Shown here in pieces: positions 24,601 to 36,383 of a DNA stretch of 64,000 nt. This stretch comes from Lactifluus volemus. Taxonomy: Eukaryota > Basidiomycota > Agaricomycetes > Russulales > Russulaceae. A program made the position numbers and the translations under genes. The stretch is from contig WTXI01000014.1 of the NCBI GenBank assembly GCA_022376515.1, forward strand, positions 62,001 through 126,000. The letters run 5' to 3'. How positions within the stretch are numbered: position 1 is the first letter of the stretch; each line of letters starts with the position of its first letter. Below the pieces are notes generated by a model. It was not told where the DNA came from. It searched no databases and saw only the letters and a program-made list of their open reading frames with translations.

Positions 24601-26632
24601 TCAAGCGCTTAACCTGCTAACGTTACACGTTATCTGGAAGGCAAAACGATTACCGAATGACGTTCCACAGTCCCCGGACGATGGGCGTCTCGGGGAGTCT
24701 TTCCGCGAGCAGCGAGAAGCACTGTTAAAGAGGCTCGTCGAATACGCTGTGGGTTCACAATCAAATACAACCGATGGTGTCCGGAGAGCAGCAAGTGTTT
24801 CCTTTACTTTCCTCCGGAACGGTTACCTGACATAGCCGGCTATGCAGGCTTTCCAAAACCTCTTGAATCTACACATTCTCTTCTGCCCATCGCAGGATTC
24901 GGAAGCTGAAGATTCACCGTTATCATTAACTCTCGACGAGGAGGTTCAGCTTCGCTGCGCTGCTTTAGTACAAGCAGAAGTCGAACGTTTTGTGGATGAA
25001 GTCGTTGTGCATAGCGACACTAGTGACGGGTCAGATGACGAAGGTGCTTCTGGTGGAGATGACACGACTGCCAAGAAAAGGAAAAGTAAGAAAGTAAACG
25101 GAGCAAGGGCGACAGGGGCCCCAACCTCAGCTGGTGCGTCAATCAGAACTTTGTGTGTTTTGACTTGTAGTAATTGCTTCGCGAAGCAGGCAAACAAACT
25201 ACGCGTGCCCAACTCGAACGAGAATACGTGTTTATGGGCGTTATTTCGACGTTCCTGCGCGCGATCCGTGCCGGAGCCATACATCCAAGTCATTGCGCTG
25301 TTCTCCTTACGCATCATGGGCGGCTAGGAGTAGCCTTCGATCATTGCTCGAAGATCGTGGTTGACGTTCTTCGGGAAGAAGGCATGTATAAAAACCATGG
25401 TGATCTTGTTGTCGACGTCGTTACAAGCGCTCTCAAAGATGTGAGTAGTGTCAACGGACCTTACTATCGTCCTCGTTTGCTGACTCCGTGAAAGTCTTTC
25501 ACCCTACTCCTCGAAGGTATCGCACATGATGAGATGCATACTGTCTCGCTCGCCAAGTCGCTCGTGCCCTGTATCATGATGCGTGGGGCACAGCTGGCCG
25601 TTGTTCGCAAGCTTGACGGCGAACACATAGTTGCCATCCACACGCAGTTGTTGGGTTGGGTCGCGAAGCGACTTGGCGCCTACGAAAGCAACAAGAACAA
25701 GAATAAGAGAGATGCAACCATCCTGTTCTTCAAGGCTCTACAGCCTTTGTTGGCTCCTTTAGAGAGTCGAGACGCCTTGACAATGTATAGTCATTTATAC
25801 TATGCCTGAGACGCTTAGGCTAATCCAAACTTATCTCCGTTTAGTAAAGCTTACATGGACCAAGTTCTCGCTCAAGCCAAAGTTAAGGTTTCTGCGACGT
25901 CCTCCATTTGGGAGCCTCAGCGAGCATATGAGCGGCGCCTCACCAATATCATGTCTAAAACCAAAGGTCTACCCCCGCACATAACCCTCCATTCTTTGGC
26001 TATGCTGACGCCGCTCTCACAGGTGGTACATCCAAGTCTCGTGCCAGGGCTGCCAGCAAGCCAAGGGAATTTGCTACGAGTGACGAAGAATCAGGCGGTC
26101 AATCAGGCGATGACGCAGTACCGCAAGACCCTGCGCCCAAGCGCCCACAACCTCGCGCTGCATATCGCACCAGGAGGACGAGCAAGGAACCAGACGCAGC
26201 ATCCGCCAGTGAGGATGGAGAAGGCAGGTCAGAGGCCGAGGGACTGTCTCCAAGTAACAAAAGAAGCGTTCGTCGTCCTGGGTACGTCAGACTGTGTCTC
26301 GTAGCAGGTCTCGAAGCAAACGGCCGCGAGCGCGATCGGCGGATCCCGAGGAGGTCCGACCCGGATCTAGCCCAGAAGGGGAAATCACTCCAAAGGCTTC
26401 CAGGAAGCGTGCGCGAGCTGCTGCCAGGCACGAGCAGGAGAAGAAGCCACCAAAGGTGGAGAAGGGGAGGGAGAGGAGGGGAGGAAGGACAAGGCACGAC
26501 CCAACAAGAAGAACGTTCCCGAGCGAACGGAGAGCATCCCCCAGTCCTGCTCGATCTGCTGCTTCTCGAGGCAGTTCTGCCAGTGCCTCCGGAGAATCCA
26601 CGTGCGTCGGAAACGCGCTCGTCACTGATTGA
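21689..26632 (+). CDS. SCC3: Cohesin subunit SCC3/STAG, with apparent single-base deletions
   Basis: Exons: 21689-21745, 21842-22163, 22219-22427, 22480-22904, 22959-23892, 23945-24105, 24155-24546, 24593-24790, 24848-25133, 25190-25440, 25495-25784, 25845-25966, 26023-26632. After a basic disordered N-terminus come the STAG domain (SRLPIFKKFRKSLSEFIERL) and the SCD segment (YRDLDPAIRAECVHSIGLWF; YLRYVGWVLSDANTLVRLEA). These are followed by HEAT-type helices (DITRALIKSLPRLFAKHQTD, SAWDIVFALLDRGRLGYKEE) and an Arg/Ser-rich tail. Scc3 clamps DNA and recruits Scc1/Smc1/Smc3 to hold sister chromatids. One base seems missing in exon 5 (near 23662) and one in exon 7 (near 24414); the phases of all other exons agree exactly. 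Intron 8 is GC-AG (donor GCAAGT at 24791). Intron 9 has a NAGNAG acceptor. The tail is open in two frames after 26285. Confidence 0.85.
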
Positions 26633-26669
26633 GTGGAAACGGTTTGGGTGGTTTGGACGGGCGATATAG

Positions 26670-27134
26670 CTAGCATATTTTCCATTTCCTTACCGTATCA
26701 TTCGCGCTCGATTATCCTTATTTCCCTGTACCACCACTGCCTCCGATGCTATCCATCTATCGCTTTGCTTCTTTCTTTCTTCAACTGATCGCAACGTTCA
26801 TCAAGATTTGATGATCCATTTGCGGCACGTGGATAAATTAATGCTGGCTGTCCGTATTGTACAGCAAAACTGGTATTTGAATGAATGATGGGGAATGATG
26901 TATAAGGTACCGTGAGAGCAGAAGGAAGAAAGTAGATGCGGTGGGAGTGAAAAACAAAAATGGTATGAAGTGGTCAAAGTGAATATGTTCAAAAAGGAAT
27001 GAGATCAGTGGTATAATGATAGTGGCACCGGCGCTCATTTTAAAAGATGCACCGTAGTCAAGGTGGTTGACGGGGCAACGAGCTATCGAAGAAGGTAAAA
27101 AGTCCATCATGTGCCAAAAAAAAAGTCTCCGGAA
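26670..27134. other. Convergent 3' region between SCC3 and the Uds1-type gene
   Basis: Pyrimidine-rich 3' flanks. No gene or RNA recognised. Confidence 0.4.
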
Positions 27135-30100
27135 TTAGGGACGCTCGCCCTTCTCGTCCTCCATAAACGTCTGGAATCGATCGAGATAACCACCACGTCT
27201 TTTCATCCAGCGATCAGTGGTGGTATCAGACATTCGCTTTAGCGCCTCATCCCGCGCCATGGAAGATAATGCGGTGGGGGACGCGGCGATCGATGACCGT
27301 CGCCGTAATGGGGAGGGCGTGAGATCAGGGTCGTCAATGCCGAGGTACCTGTACAATTCAGCTTGTGCTCGCGCTAGCGCGTGGGCCTCGGCCGAGAATG
27401 ACGACAGCTCCGAGGGCGCTAAAATAAAAAATAAAAATGGAACCACACACATCATCAGTTTGGCGGGAACAAAACATGTTTCATAGAGACGGGAAATGGG
27501 TGCTTACCGGAGCTCCAGCCTGATATGGGAGTCGTGGCAATGAGGTTGAAGGCTGATAATCCGTGGGGAATACGGGGCACAGGTGGGACAGGCTGCTCTG
27601 AAGTCGATACAGGTGAGCCAACGGACGAAATATAACTCGAACGGCCAGAGCCCGTCAGGCTTGCCATTGAAGCCCTGCGGCTCAGGCGAAGTCCCGCCTT
27701 TGATAGACGGAGGCTCGACTTGCGCGAGGCCATGACGCGGCTCGAACGGCGGCTAACCGAGCGCGTAGGAGGATTCGAATTCGTGTGCAAGGTGTCATTA
27801 AGGTCGTCCAGGTCTCTTGCCGCTGATTGGGCTTGGGTCCAAGCTTCATCACGCTCGGCCTCGAGAGTAGAAATATATTCCTTCATCTTCTGCATCTCCA
27901 CTGTTCGTTTGAGGAAGCTCGAGTGGAGCTTGCGCAGAGCCATCGCGAGCGCGCTGCCGGAGTGAACAGCGAGCATTCTTGAGAGCTGCGCAGCCTGATC
28001 ACGCGCGTGGTACAACTCTTCTGCAAGTTTGTCGAGGCTTGCCATGGTTTCGTTCAGCTCTTGCAGCTTGGAGCGGACGACAGTACAATTGAACTCCGGG
28101 GTGTCCACGTGTGCACAGGTTGCTTTGAGAAGCGCATCTCGTTTGCGAACCTGTAACCGATACTGCACTTTGAGCTCATTCTGTAACGCGTTGAGTCGCT
28201 CCAGTTCCTTGGGCACTTCGTCGAATGCTGCTTGTTGTGACAAAAGCCGAATGAACGATACGTCTCCTGACTGCATGATTGCCTTGGACACAATCGCTTG
28301 CAACTCTTCCTGAGGCAACTTCCATTTCGCAGCCTCCAGGGTGAAGCCTTTGAATTCAGGCGGAGACGTCTGAAATCTAGGCCCATAGTTGTGGTTCGAA
28401 CTAATGCTGGAGTGTGCTCGTAACACATTTTCTGAAAGCATCACTCCAGAGACAGAATCTGCCGAAGTAGACCCTCCACGTGGCCTGAGGTTTCCACCGT
28501 CAGATGTGCTGCGGTAGGGGCGTGGACCGAGCGGTCGAGCGGGACGATCGGGGTTGTACCCAGTTGGCGGAAGGGAGGGATTGCGCGCAGGCAGCACTGC
28601 CCCAGGGTGGGTGGGCAGTGCGACATCATCCGGGGGGTTGTCCACTGCCGGGGCATCAAACGGAGGTGGAGGTGTCGATGGGGGCCGTGCAGCTGGCAAG
28701 CGAAGCGGAAGAGATGGAAAGTTCACGGGGACTCGCGAAAGTGGTGGTGGTGGAGGTGGGAAGAGTTTAGGTGGTGGAGGTGGTGGGGGCAATGATGGTG
28801 ATGAAGGTGAAGTCGGGTTGGGCACAGATCTCGGAGACTTGGGTGGAGGCGGAGGCGGAGACGGAGACGGAGACGGAGGAGGCGGGGCTTGAATCTTTGA
28901 CATTTGAGACTCCGATTGCTTATGCTTATGACACATGAGCCGCATGCTCGCAGAGTCTTCTTCACTGGCCTCAGCCAGGGTGGAGGGAATAGATACATCT
29001 TCGGCGACCCGAGATTCATCTGATTTTGAAGTATCAGAGTCGCTGAACATCTCCGTGAAACGTGATGAACACTGCCCCGAAACCTCGTCATTCGTAGTGT
29101 CGTTGTTGGCTGGCGTTCCCCTGGGCTTACTCCTGGTCGTCGGCCATATCCGTGTCTTTGTCCCCATGGAGATCTTTGCTGACGCCGATCGTCCAACGAC
29201 AAGTCTTTGTGACGGCCGGGTACTATAGACACGTAGGGATCTGGTAACGGCTGAGTGGCGTAGTTTTGGAGAGCGAGAGAGAGCGTCTGGATTAGCGAGC
29301 ACACGCGACGAATCTTCGCTCTGTGAGAACCTGGGGCTGAAAGCACTAGGCGTTTCAGGGAATGTTTGATTGCCCCCTGACCCACCCGGTGATGTGATGT
29401 ATCCGTGGGAGAAATGTCGTTGTCCCATAGAAGTGCCAGTGAGAGGCTCGCTAGGCAGTCTCTGGTCAGATGTTAAGTCATGACTAGGTAGCCACATGTC
29501 ATACCCGTCAGCAATCACAATGTTATCGAGCAGGTCGGGACTGGCAAGAGGACTGGGCGACCTTAAAGAACCCGAGAGACCGGGACTTATGAGCGAAGAC
29601 GGATGGCGCGCACTTTCTGGGAAGGAAGGGAGCTTGGATATGTCCGTCGTAGCCAGTGTTGACGGGAGAACGGATAAATCCGCTTCCTCTGTGGACTGTT
29701 GTTGAGTGGTTACGACTGATTCACTCCGGTTTCGAGAGGAAAATCCGCCAATAGGGAGTAAAATGGCGGGGTGTAAGAGGAGGGTGTTCACAGAAGCAAG
29801 AGAAGGTCGCGAACCCGAACGTGAGCGTGCCGCACGACGAGCGCTCAGAGAGGTGCCTGATAAATTGGAAATTATCAACGAACGGATCATTTATCACGCT
29901 CAATAGAAATAACGAACCCGACTGTCGGACTGCGGCATGGGTTGCGCTCGAACCTGCCGGTTCATGGGATGGTTGGGGGGTGGCTCTGTGTTCTCTGGAA
30001 CAAACTCGGAATTCTTGGATGCGGAAAGAAGGTTGAGAAAAATCGTGATTTCTTCTCCCGTAATGGGTGAAGAACTAGAGCATTGCCGAGACCATGCGGA

Positions 30101-31233
30101 TGGTGTCGAGTCTGACGCAGCAACTTGTATTTGCGTATCGGGAAAATCCACGCCTGCGGAATTGCCCGAGTCGTTGGTTAAGTCGGGGGTCTGGGGGTTG
30201 GAAGGCGATAGCTCAGAGATTGGCGAACTTTCTTGTGGTCTGTCTGGGCTTAATTCCGGTGGCAGAATCGTCGTGTCCTCATCTTGATCGCCCGAGCTGC
30301 TCACCCGATCTAAACGCTCGCCCTCATCACCAGTAGGTCGATGAGCAGCTGCATCACTGATGCCGGAGGGTAGAGGAGGCACGGGAGGCACAAGCATTTC
30401 CCCATCTTGGTTGACCTGTTCTCCGTACCTCCATGAGTTCATATAACGACCCTCCTCACGTGGTAGAGTAGCAGAGTCTGTGCGTGTGATACGACGTGAC
30501 TGACGATGGTCACGCGGCTGATCCCATGGAGTGTCCATACATTGGCGATTAGGGCTCCGGGGATTGTAATACCTGATGCAACAGACACGCTGTCGTCAAG
30601 GATAGGAGAGTCGCTAGAATGGGTGCCCGCTAGGTCTGTCACCGCAGATTTGTCGGCCGACCGTTGAATCTGCGCCTTGGACGTGCGAGGGGTTAATGGA
30701 ATCTTTATTGGGCTGGGTATGGTTTTCGTTGTGGAACGGGGCCCGGATGTTTCACATTCACCCTTAGTGGGGTTAGTGTCGATGCGTACCCGAGAAATGT
30801 TGTCAGTTGACCCTGCACAATAATTACCCTGAAAGGACATCCTCAGTTCCAATGCTGCAGACTCGAACAAAAGGATTCGCACCGTTTGTCCTGTCGATTG
30901 GGTACCCTCGTATGGCAGTTCAGATGAAGTACCAGAAGGTCCAGAGCGGGACACCTGATCCTGCGACTGCTTTGCATCTGCCGACTGGGCATTAAAGCCG
31001 GGAAGGAATGTGTCGCTAGGGAATAAAGGCCCGGGTGTGATATCTACATCGACATGGAGTTTCACAGGGCATTCAGTGGATATCCTAGACGGGTCGCCGA
31101 TTTCTACGACGGTTGGAAAGACAGAACTAGATGAAGAAGGGGGTGTTCGAGCCTGAGAGTGGGGGGAGCGTACAGTGACGATCTTCTTTGCTTTGCGTTT
31201 AGCTTGGCGAAATTTGAGGAAGGACATGCTCAT
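27135..31233 (-). CDS. Long proline-rich protein with a Uds1-type coiled-coil domain, about 1280 aa
   Basis: Exons on the minus strand: 31233-30573, 30477-29923, 29856-27508, 27418-27135; phases agree. The first ~870 residues are disordered, Ser/Pro-rich, with a formin-like proline tract (PPPPSPSPSPPPPPPKSPRS and LPPPPPPPKLFPPPPPPL). The conserved part starts near KWKLPQEELQAIVSKAIMQS and continues IRLLSQQ...VPKELERLNALQNELKVQYR. This matches my memory of the fungal 'up-regulated during septation' (Uds1) domain. A coiled coil follows (MKEYISTLEAERDEAWTQAQ), then a basic Ser-rich segment and a conserved-looking end (LYRYLGIDDPD ... DRWMKRRGGYL). Role inferred from the domain: cell division or septum. 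A 93-bp in-frame segment (30813-30905) could be a further intron (donor GTACCC), giving 1251 aa. Confidence 0.72.
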
Positions 31234-32131
31234 GGCCCTTGAGAGGAAGTGAAGGGGGGAAGAGACGCCAGGAGATTAGGATATAGAAAGAAGCCAGGGG
31301 ATATTAAGCATGTTCGGGTAAAGGGAAGGGTCGCTGTGGGAGAAATGCGGTGATGGGAAAGAGGATCCACTTGACCGGTACAAGCCCTACGGTTGCCATC
31401 AGCTTTGAAGACGCATGTGGCCGCCGGATATCAGTTGTGACAGCATTAGGTACATCTCTATCGCAAGATAGACGACTTGGCCTGTATCCGGGTGGGTATC
31501 TCCGGTACCTCGGATATTAGCCACCAGTTTGGTCAATCATCAAATTCTCTTGTTGCGGTCAGAATCAGTGATGACTGACGTACCCACAGAATTCAGTCTA
31601 GTCGGGCTGATTGGCACGACAGAAAGAGTTTAGCTTCCATGCCGGCTAGTTACTGCAGCGCACTCGGGTAGCGGTAAGGCAACCTGGGCTGTAAAGCGCA
31701 TTGCATTGGATTACTTTAAAAGCTATGACCCCAAGCTGTGATCACGATCACGATCGCACGTGTACGTGCAATTACTCTTATCACCATCGTCCTCACTCCC
31801 GCGGGTCTCATACCATATCTTCGCAGAAAAAAAAACTTGAAACGTGTGTCGTGGATCACATTTATTACTCAATTTTTGCACTGTTCAATAAAAAAAATTA
31901 AAATAACTAACCAATTGAGCTCGGACAAGCCTGAGGGTCCGGCCTTGGGACGATGTACAGATAAGTTGGGAAATCAGCCCGCAGTGCACTACGTGTGTAA
32001 ATGTGAGACGTAGTAAGTCGCATGCGCTAAGCGAGCCATGTGCGTATTGTAACGGAGTTCGAAATTAGGAAGGGCAAATCCGGTGAACCCTATACCACCA
32101 GCATATGTACACCACGTAGTGTCCATTCATC
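31234..32131. promoter_or_regulatory. Divergent intergenic region between the Uds1-type gene and RCF1
   Basis: About 900 bp separating two divergent starts. It must carry both promoters. The short open frames inside (31701-32013) have no coding character. No specific motif can be assigned by eye. Confidence 0.4.
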
Positions 32132-32727
32132 ATGAGTCTTCACCCTGCTATCTCAACTGAAACTTACCGAGAAAAGGCACTACGCAAATTCAAGCAGCAG
32201 CCCCTCGTCCCTGTTGGTGCGATATCACTGATTATCCTTTCCCGAGCTTCCACTTACTGAGCACCTTTACAGGCGCCGCTGCCACCACAGTGGCCCTCGT
32301 AATCGCCATGACCAAGATGCGCAAGGGCCAGTCACGCTCATTCAATAATTGGCTACGGGTGCGTATCATCGCGCAGGGACTTACAGTGGCCGCTGTCGTT
32401 GCCGGTTCATGGGCGTACGGCACCGCAAAGTCTACCAATGTACCCGACGTATCCGCAGCACAGGACAAAGCTGCACAGGAACGGGAGGAATTCCAGATGC
32501 GACTGCGTCTAGCCGAGGAGGCTACACGCATAGAATCAGACATCTCTTCAACAAAGGGTACACAATCATTTACATCGGTGGCAGTCCCAGAGGCCGTGCT
32601 CCCATCAGCGTCAACAACACGTCCACATCATGGCGCTCATGGTGGAAGTGGAATGACTCGAAAGGTAGTAACGACCGACCATCATGAAATCCACACCGTC
32701 TCACCTCCCCCACCTCGTTTCCCCTGA
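32132..32727 (+). CDS. RCF1: Respiratory supercomplex factor 1 (Rcf1), HIG1 domain, 179 aa
   Basis: Two exons (32132-32216, 32273-32727) join in phase. The HIG1 domain opens with EKALRKFKQQPLVPVG and the first membrane helix (AAATTVALVIAMTKM). The loop NWLRVRIIAQG contains the RxRx3Q part of the QRRQ motif of class 1 HIG1 proteins, and the second helix is LTVAAVVAGSWAYG. A charged helical C-terminal tail follows (AAQEREEFQMRLRLAEEATR). Rcf1 is a mitochondrial inner-membrane protein that stabilises cytochrome c oxidase and the III-IV supercomplex. Length (yeast 159 aa) fits. It is convergent with URM1. Confidence 0.9.
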
Positions 32728-32940
32728 ATTCTACCCTTTCTCGTTGGAAAAACAGAGCTTCAGTTAAAAGTACCGTATCAGTATTTGAGGGGGTAATTCC
32801 ATCAGTTTGCCGGCGTCAGCGGTGGCGCGCCGCAGAGAAAAACACGTAATAAGCGCAAATACCGACATCAGACCGTCAGATTTCCAGAATATATCACTCG
32901 TAGATATTTGGGCACGGATCAATCATTGGAAATCCTTTCT

Positions 32941-33320
32941 TTAACCTCCGTGTAGAGTTGAAATGAACACGATCTCATCACCCTCCTTAACTTCGTATTC
33001 CCCCTCCCCTTCAAGTTCCCAGTCTGTATCGTTCACCAAGACCAGAATTCCAGGTCGTCTATGCCCCAAAATTAACCTATAGTAGTATATACATGCAAAC
33101 GAGACGCTACGTACACGGTCCCACTTTCGATGAATAGCTCCGGACGCTCCTCGAGTAAATGATCTTTGAGCCAGTGAATCAGAAAGTTAATGTCAACAGG
33201 CTCCCCCTTCCTATGGCCCTCGGGCACTGTTGAAGGGACAGTGACGACGTGTTTCCGTTTGTTCGAGAATAGGAGCTCGAGTCCCCCGCCAAACTCCACC
33301 TTGAGGTTCAGATCGGCCAT
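32941..33320 (-). CDS. URM1: Ubiquitin-related modifier 1 (Urm1), 107 aa
   Basis: Two exons on the minus strand (33320-33115 and 33058-32941) with a 56-bp GT-AG intron give 107 codons. The beta-grasp fold is recognisable: [19 protein letters not shown], then [20 protein letters not shown], then [20 protein letters not shown], then [16 protein letters not shown]. The chain ends in the required Gly-Gly. Urm1 is activated by Uba4 to a thiocarboxylate that donates sulfur to U34 of certain tRNAs, and it can also be attached to proteins under oxidative stress. The intron falls inside the conserved ESGTVRPGIL segment, and splicing restores it exactly. Confidence 0.95.
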
Positions 33321-33587
33321 TTACTGGCTGGAGGAATGGGAGAAGCCGTGTTTGTTGATGTTACTGGTTGGTGGTCATCGGCTCCGGATCCGGATCCGGG
33401 TGCCAATTCAGGTAACTTAGCACACTCACGAATCGTACTTACACCGGAACTATACATACATGCATAAGTACTGTTTTATGATACACAATGTCAGGCAGTA
33501 ACAATTCCAGAATGTCCGTGACTCCCTCTCATCCTCCAGTATAGCTAGGCATAGGTATTAGTATACCGGTGATTGCATCGATCGTGC

Positions 33588-34595
33588 CTAACTCCAGTCT
33601 GCCTGGATCTCACGTCCGCCTAGAACTGACCGTTGATGATCTGATTCTTCATCAGGAGGAAGACGAATTCGACCCTCCTGTCTTGTCCTTGTAAAGTGCC
33701 TTGTGAGGACCGCCGCAATAAGCGAGAGTGGATGTATGACAGTGAACACGATGGTAACAACCTGTCATGCAGATCATCAGGCAGATGGATTGATTTTAGA
33801 AAAAGGGAAAGACAAACATATATGGCTATTGGTTTTGGCTCCTTCAACCAGATAGATATGCACACCCACGTAGCACCAAGGCACCATACCCAATCGCGAC
33901 GCAGAACTACGATAAGTAACCCAACGATATTGACGATTAGGAGGTACGTAAATCCTTCCCATTGTTTCCTGTCGTACTGATCCGGGTGCGAGGGGTTCCA
34001 TGCATGTCCAAGTGTAACACTAGTGTGTGATAGTTAGGCTCCTGTCAACTTAAGGTGAGGACTCGAGAACCTACAAAAGGGAGTAGGGGAACAAGAGAGA
34101 AAGTGGTAGAATCAAGAAGAGTCGGACGGGTGCATGGATGAAAGCCAGATCAAGGGGGCGATGCCACGTAGGCACATGATACACAAAGAGTACCAGATTA
34201 GAATATATCAATAGGAGGGTAAGGATGCCAAGGAGGATCGTGGAGGTTAAAAATGCTTCAAACACCTGTGAGAAGGTACTGAGCGACAATACCACCCAAT
34301 GGAACTGGTGCTTACCCATGCAATGGCCCAACCCGCCATGACCAGTTTGCGAATACAAGGGCTAGGCCCACGCCCTTGACTATGGTATTCTGTTGCATCA
34401 ACCCAAGTCAGAGAAGGTAATATCGACCCTTGAAACTGAACAGACCTTAGTCTCTGGTTTTCGAGCAACTACAAGCAGAATACTGTATCCAACTTGGCAC
34501 AAGTATAGTGCAAAGATGTATGCCGCAATGACTGGCACCGAAGGTGATATCGAAGCAGGATGCGAGCGAGTGATATCTCCTGTATAGAAGTTCAT
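33588..34595 (-). CDS. Multi-pass membrane protein, DUF1774-like, about 263 aa, one apparent base deletion
   Basis: Five exons on the minus strand: 34595-34446, 34389-34316, 34265-34075, 34019-33818, 33761-33588. At least five hydrophobic helices are visible: VIAAYIFALYLCQVGYSILL; GVGLALVFANW + MAGWAIAWVFEAFL; ILLGILTLLLIYSNLVLFVY; TYLLIVNIVGLLIVVLR; VVTIVFTVIHPLSLIAAVL. Conserved-looking loops are YHVPTWHRPLDLAFIHAP and GHAWNPSHPDQYDRKQWEGF. The tail ends GGREIQADWS. Exon 2 is 74 nt, where 75 would keep the frame; a base seems missing near 34342 between FANW and MAGWA. I think of the fungal DUF1774 family (which includes yeast YDR090C) but am not certain. Membrane location is clear; function is unknown. 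Confidence 0.72.
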
Positions 34596-36383
34596 GAGAG
34601 GGACTTGGTAATATGATTGGACTACAAACCAAGAGACGGATGGAGAATGAGAGCACACACAAGTATGGTTCCAATGTTTATCAATAGTGATAGTGGGGTG
34701 AGCACTTGTAAACTGGTCTCAAGCTCATCAGTTCCGATTCATGGTTGTAAGTCATGTAATACCGGATGAGCGACAGGTAGTCGCGAACCTCAGGGTTGGA
34801 GGTGTCAATTGGAGGATCTGAGTCCATCATTTTGCGTGAGGATATGAAGAACACTGGATGCCTGAGTTCAAAGGTGCGGGTAGGGAAAACTCCAATGACA
34901 TCATTGCAGATGGCTGGCATTACCAGGCACATATGAATGCTTACATAATATGCGCTCAACGGTGGTGACCGCTTGGCGGCCTGAGCGCGTTGCACTACAT
35001 TGAACCTGAAGTACTTCGGAATCTTTGATGCTATAGCGGGTCATTTGGTGCTTTGCCTGTTACCGTGACTATTCTGCACGTCATTCATTCCCGCAATCGA
35101 AATGTGGTCGACATTCTCGATCCTCGGTTTGTCCACGGGGGGGCCGCGTTTCCTCCGAGTGCCAGTGTCTCTTGGTGAAGTGGAATGGTCCCATCAGTTT
35201 TCTAACAGGCATAATTTCCGAATAGCTCATCCCACATTCATGATTCGCTCGTTCCGTCATGATGCATGCCGGAATCCACCTGACTTTCCTGTAAATGTCT
35301 CGCCTCGTGGCATGCACGCCTCCGCCGCGCCCCCAGCACGCCCCTCAAAAGCTGCTCAAATTTCCCAGCAGAATCGACCCCCATCGTCGCACCATCTCTG
35401 CAGAACACTTCTTGTCGTTATGAGCGAACTGTTGCTCCACATTCGTTCCCGTCACCCCAGCTTTCGCGGGAACACAGTCCCATTCCCGCGCGCTCCTTCC
35501 ATCAGTCGACAGTCCCTTAGCCTTACACAAACAGACATTGAGAGCATTGGCTACTCCTATTCTCAGGCTTATGACAACCTCTCTCACGACCCAAGGCGAC
35601 TCACCAAGCACGGCTTTCCCGCTCCCCTGCAGGGTCGGTTCGCAGTCATCGCGCACGTCCTGCGGCACAGCAACTCAGTCCCGTCGTTGAGGAGAACGAG
35701 GAGCGGAGACGTTCGCGTGGTTCAAGGTCCCCTGCGTCATCTCCCTTAACCCATCGCTCTTCAATACCTCCATCACTTGGCCAGCCTCTTGCAACCGAGA
35801 TATTCCCCGAGGACATAACGGTCGCGATCATGTCGCTCCTCCCCCGTGTGGAAGCTCGTACTGCAGCTATTGCGAAAAGTCGCTCGAAGCGATCCAAAAG
35901 GCTCAGGGTCAGGGCTTATAAGCCCGCCAAACAGCTGGCGAAGGCGGCAGGGCGTGCGATTTCGACTGTGACCAAGGCCATACCTACCTTCTGCCTAAAG
36001 CATCGGTACTAGCTTGGTCGTCATAACTTTCCCGTCGTATTATGCCCGCCTTGACACCACAGTGGCCGCGCCTTCCCCGATTTGGTTATGTCATCATATC
36101 ACCTCCCGAGGCATGATTCTGTCCTGTCTGTAACCATTCCATCTCAACGTGTCCGAACACACGACATTGATTTCTCCTCACCGCCTCGTGATGCACGTGG
36201 GGTTCATGCAAACCAGCGAGCGGCCACGCCTTAACCTGCCTGTTGATCACGTGCAGCCATCCGGCCGCACTTCACATTAAAGAACGTCCACCACACCTAC
36301 ATTGTCCTCATCGTTCCGCCCACAAGCACACCACACATCCTTCCACACTTGTTCAAAGCTTGGGAGAGTGATTCTTTTCCAAC
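34596..36383. other. Region with weak coding signals on both strands
   Basis: On the minus strand, 34995-34681 is open and contains a protein-like segment (NPEVRDYLSLIRYYMTYNHE) with possible donor and acceptor sites, but no family is recognised. On the plus strand see the entry for 35102-36012. The stretch 36013-36383 is the kinase promoter region. Confidence 0.35.
35102..36012 (+). CDS. Hypothetical basic protein, structure unresolved
   Basis: An open frame of 215 codons (35102-35749) overlaps, in another frame, a basic segment (SLLPRVEARTAAIAKSRSKR ... RAYKPAKQLAKAAGRAISTV) that ends at 36012 and looks genuinely coding. In its own frame that basic segment can be followed upstream to about 35635 (VEENEERRRSRGSRSPASSP), next to a good acceptor (CCCTGCAG). 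The two frames therefore probably belong to different exons, or only the second is real. No domain recognised. Confidence 0.35.

Noticed and set aside
28504..29385. Long Gly-rich plus-strand and His/Leu-rich minus-strand open frames
   Set aside because: They are shadows of the proline codon runs of the Uds1-type gene in other frames.
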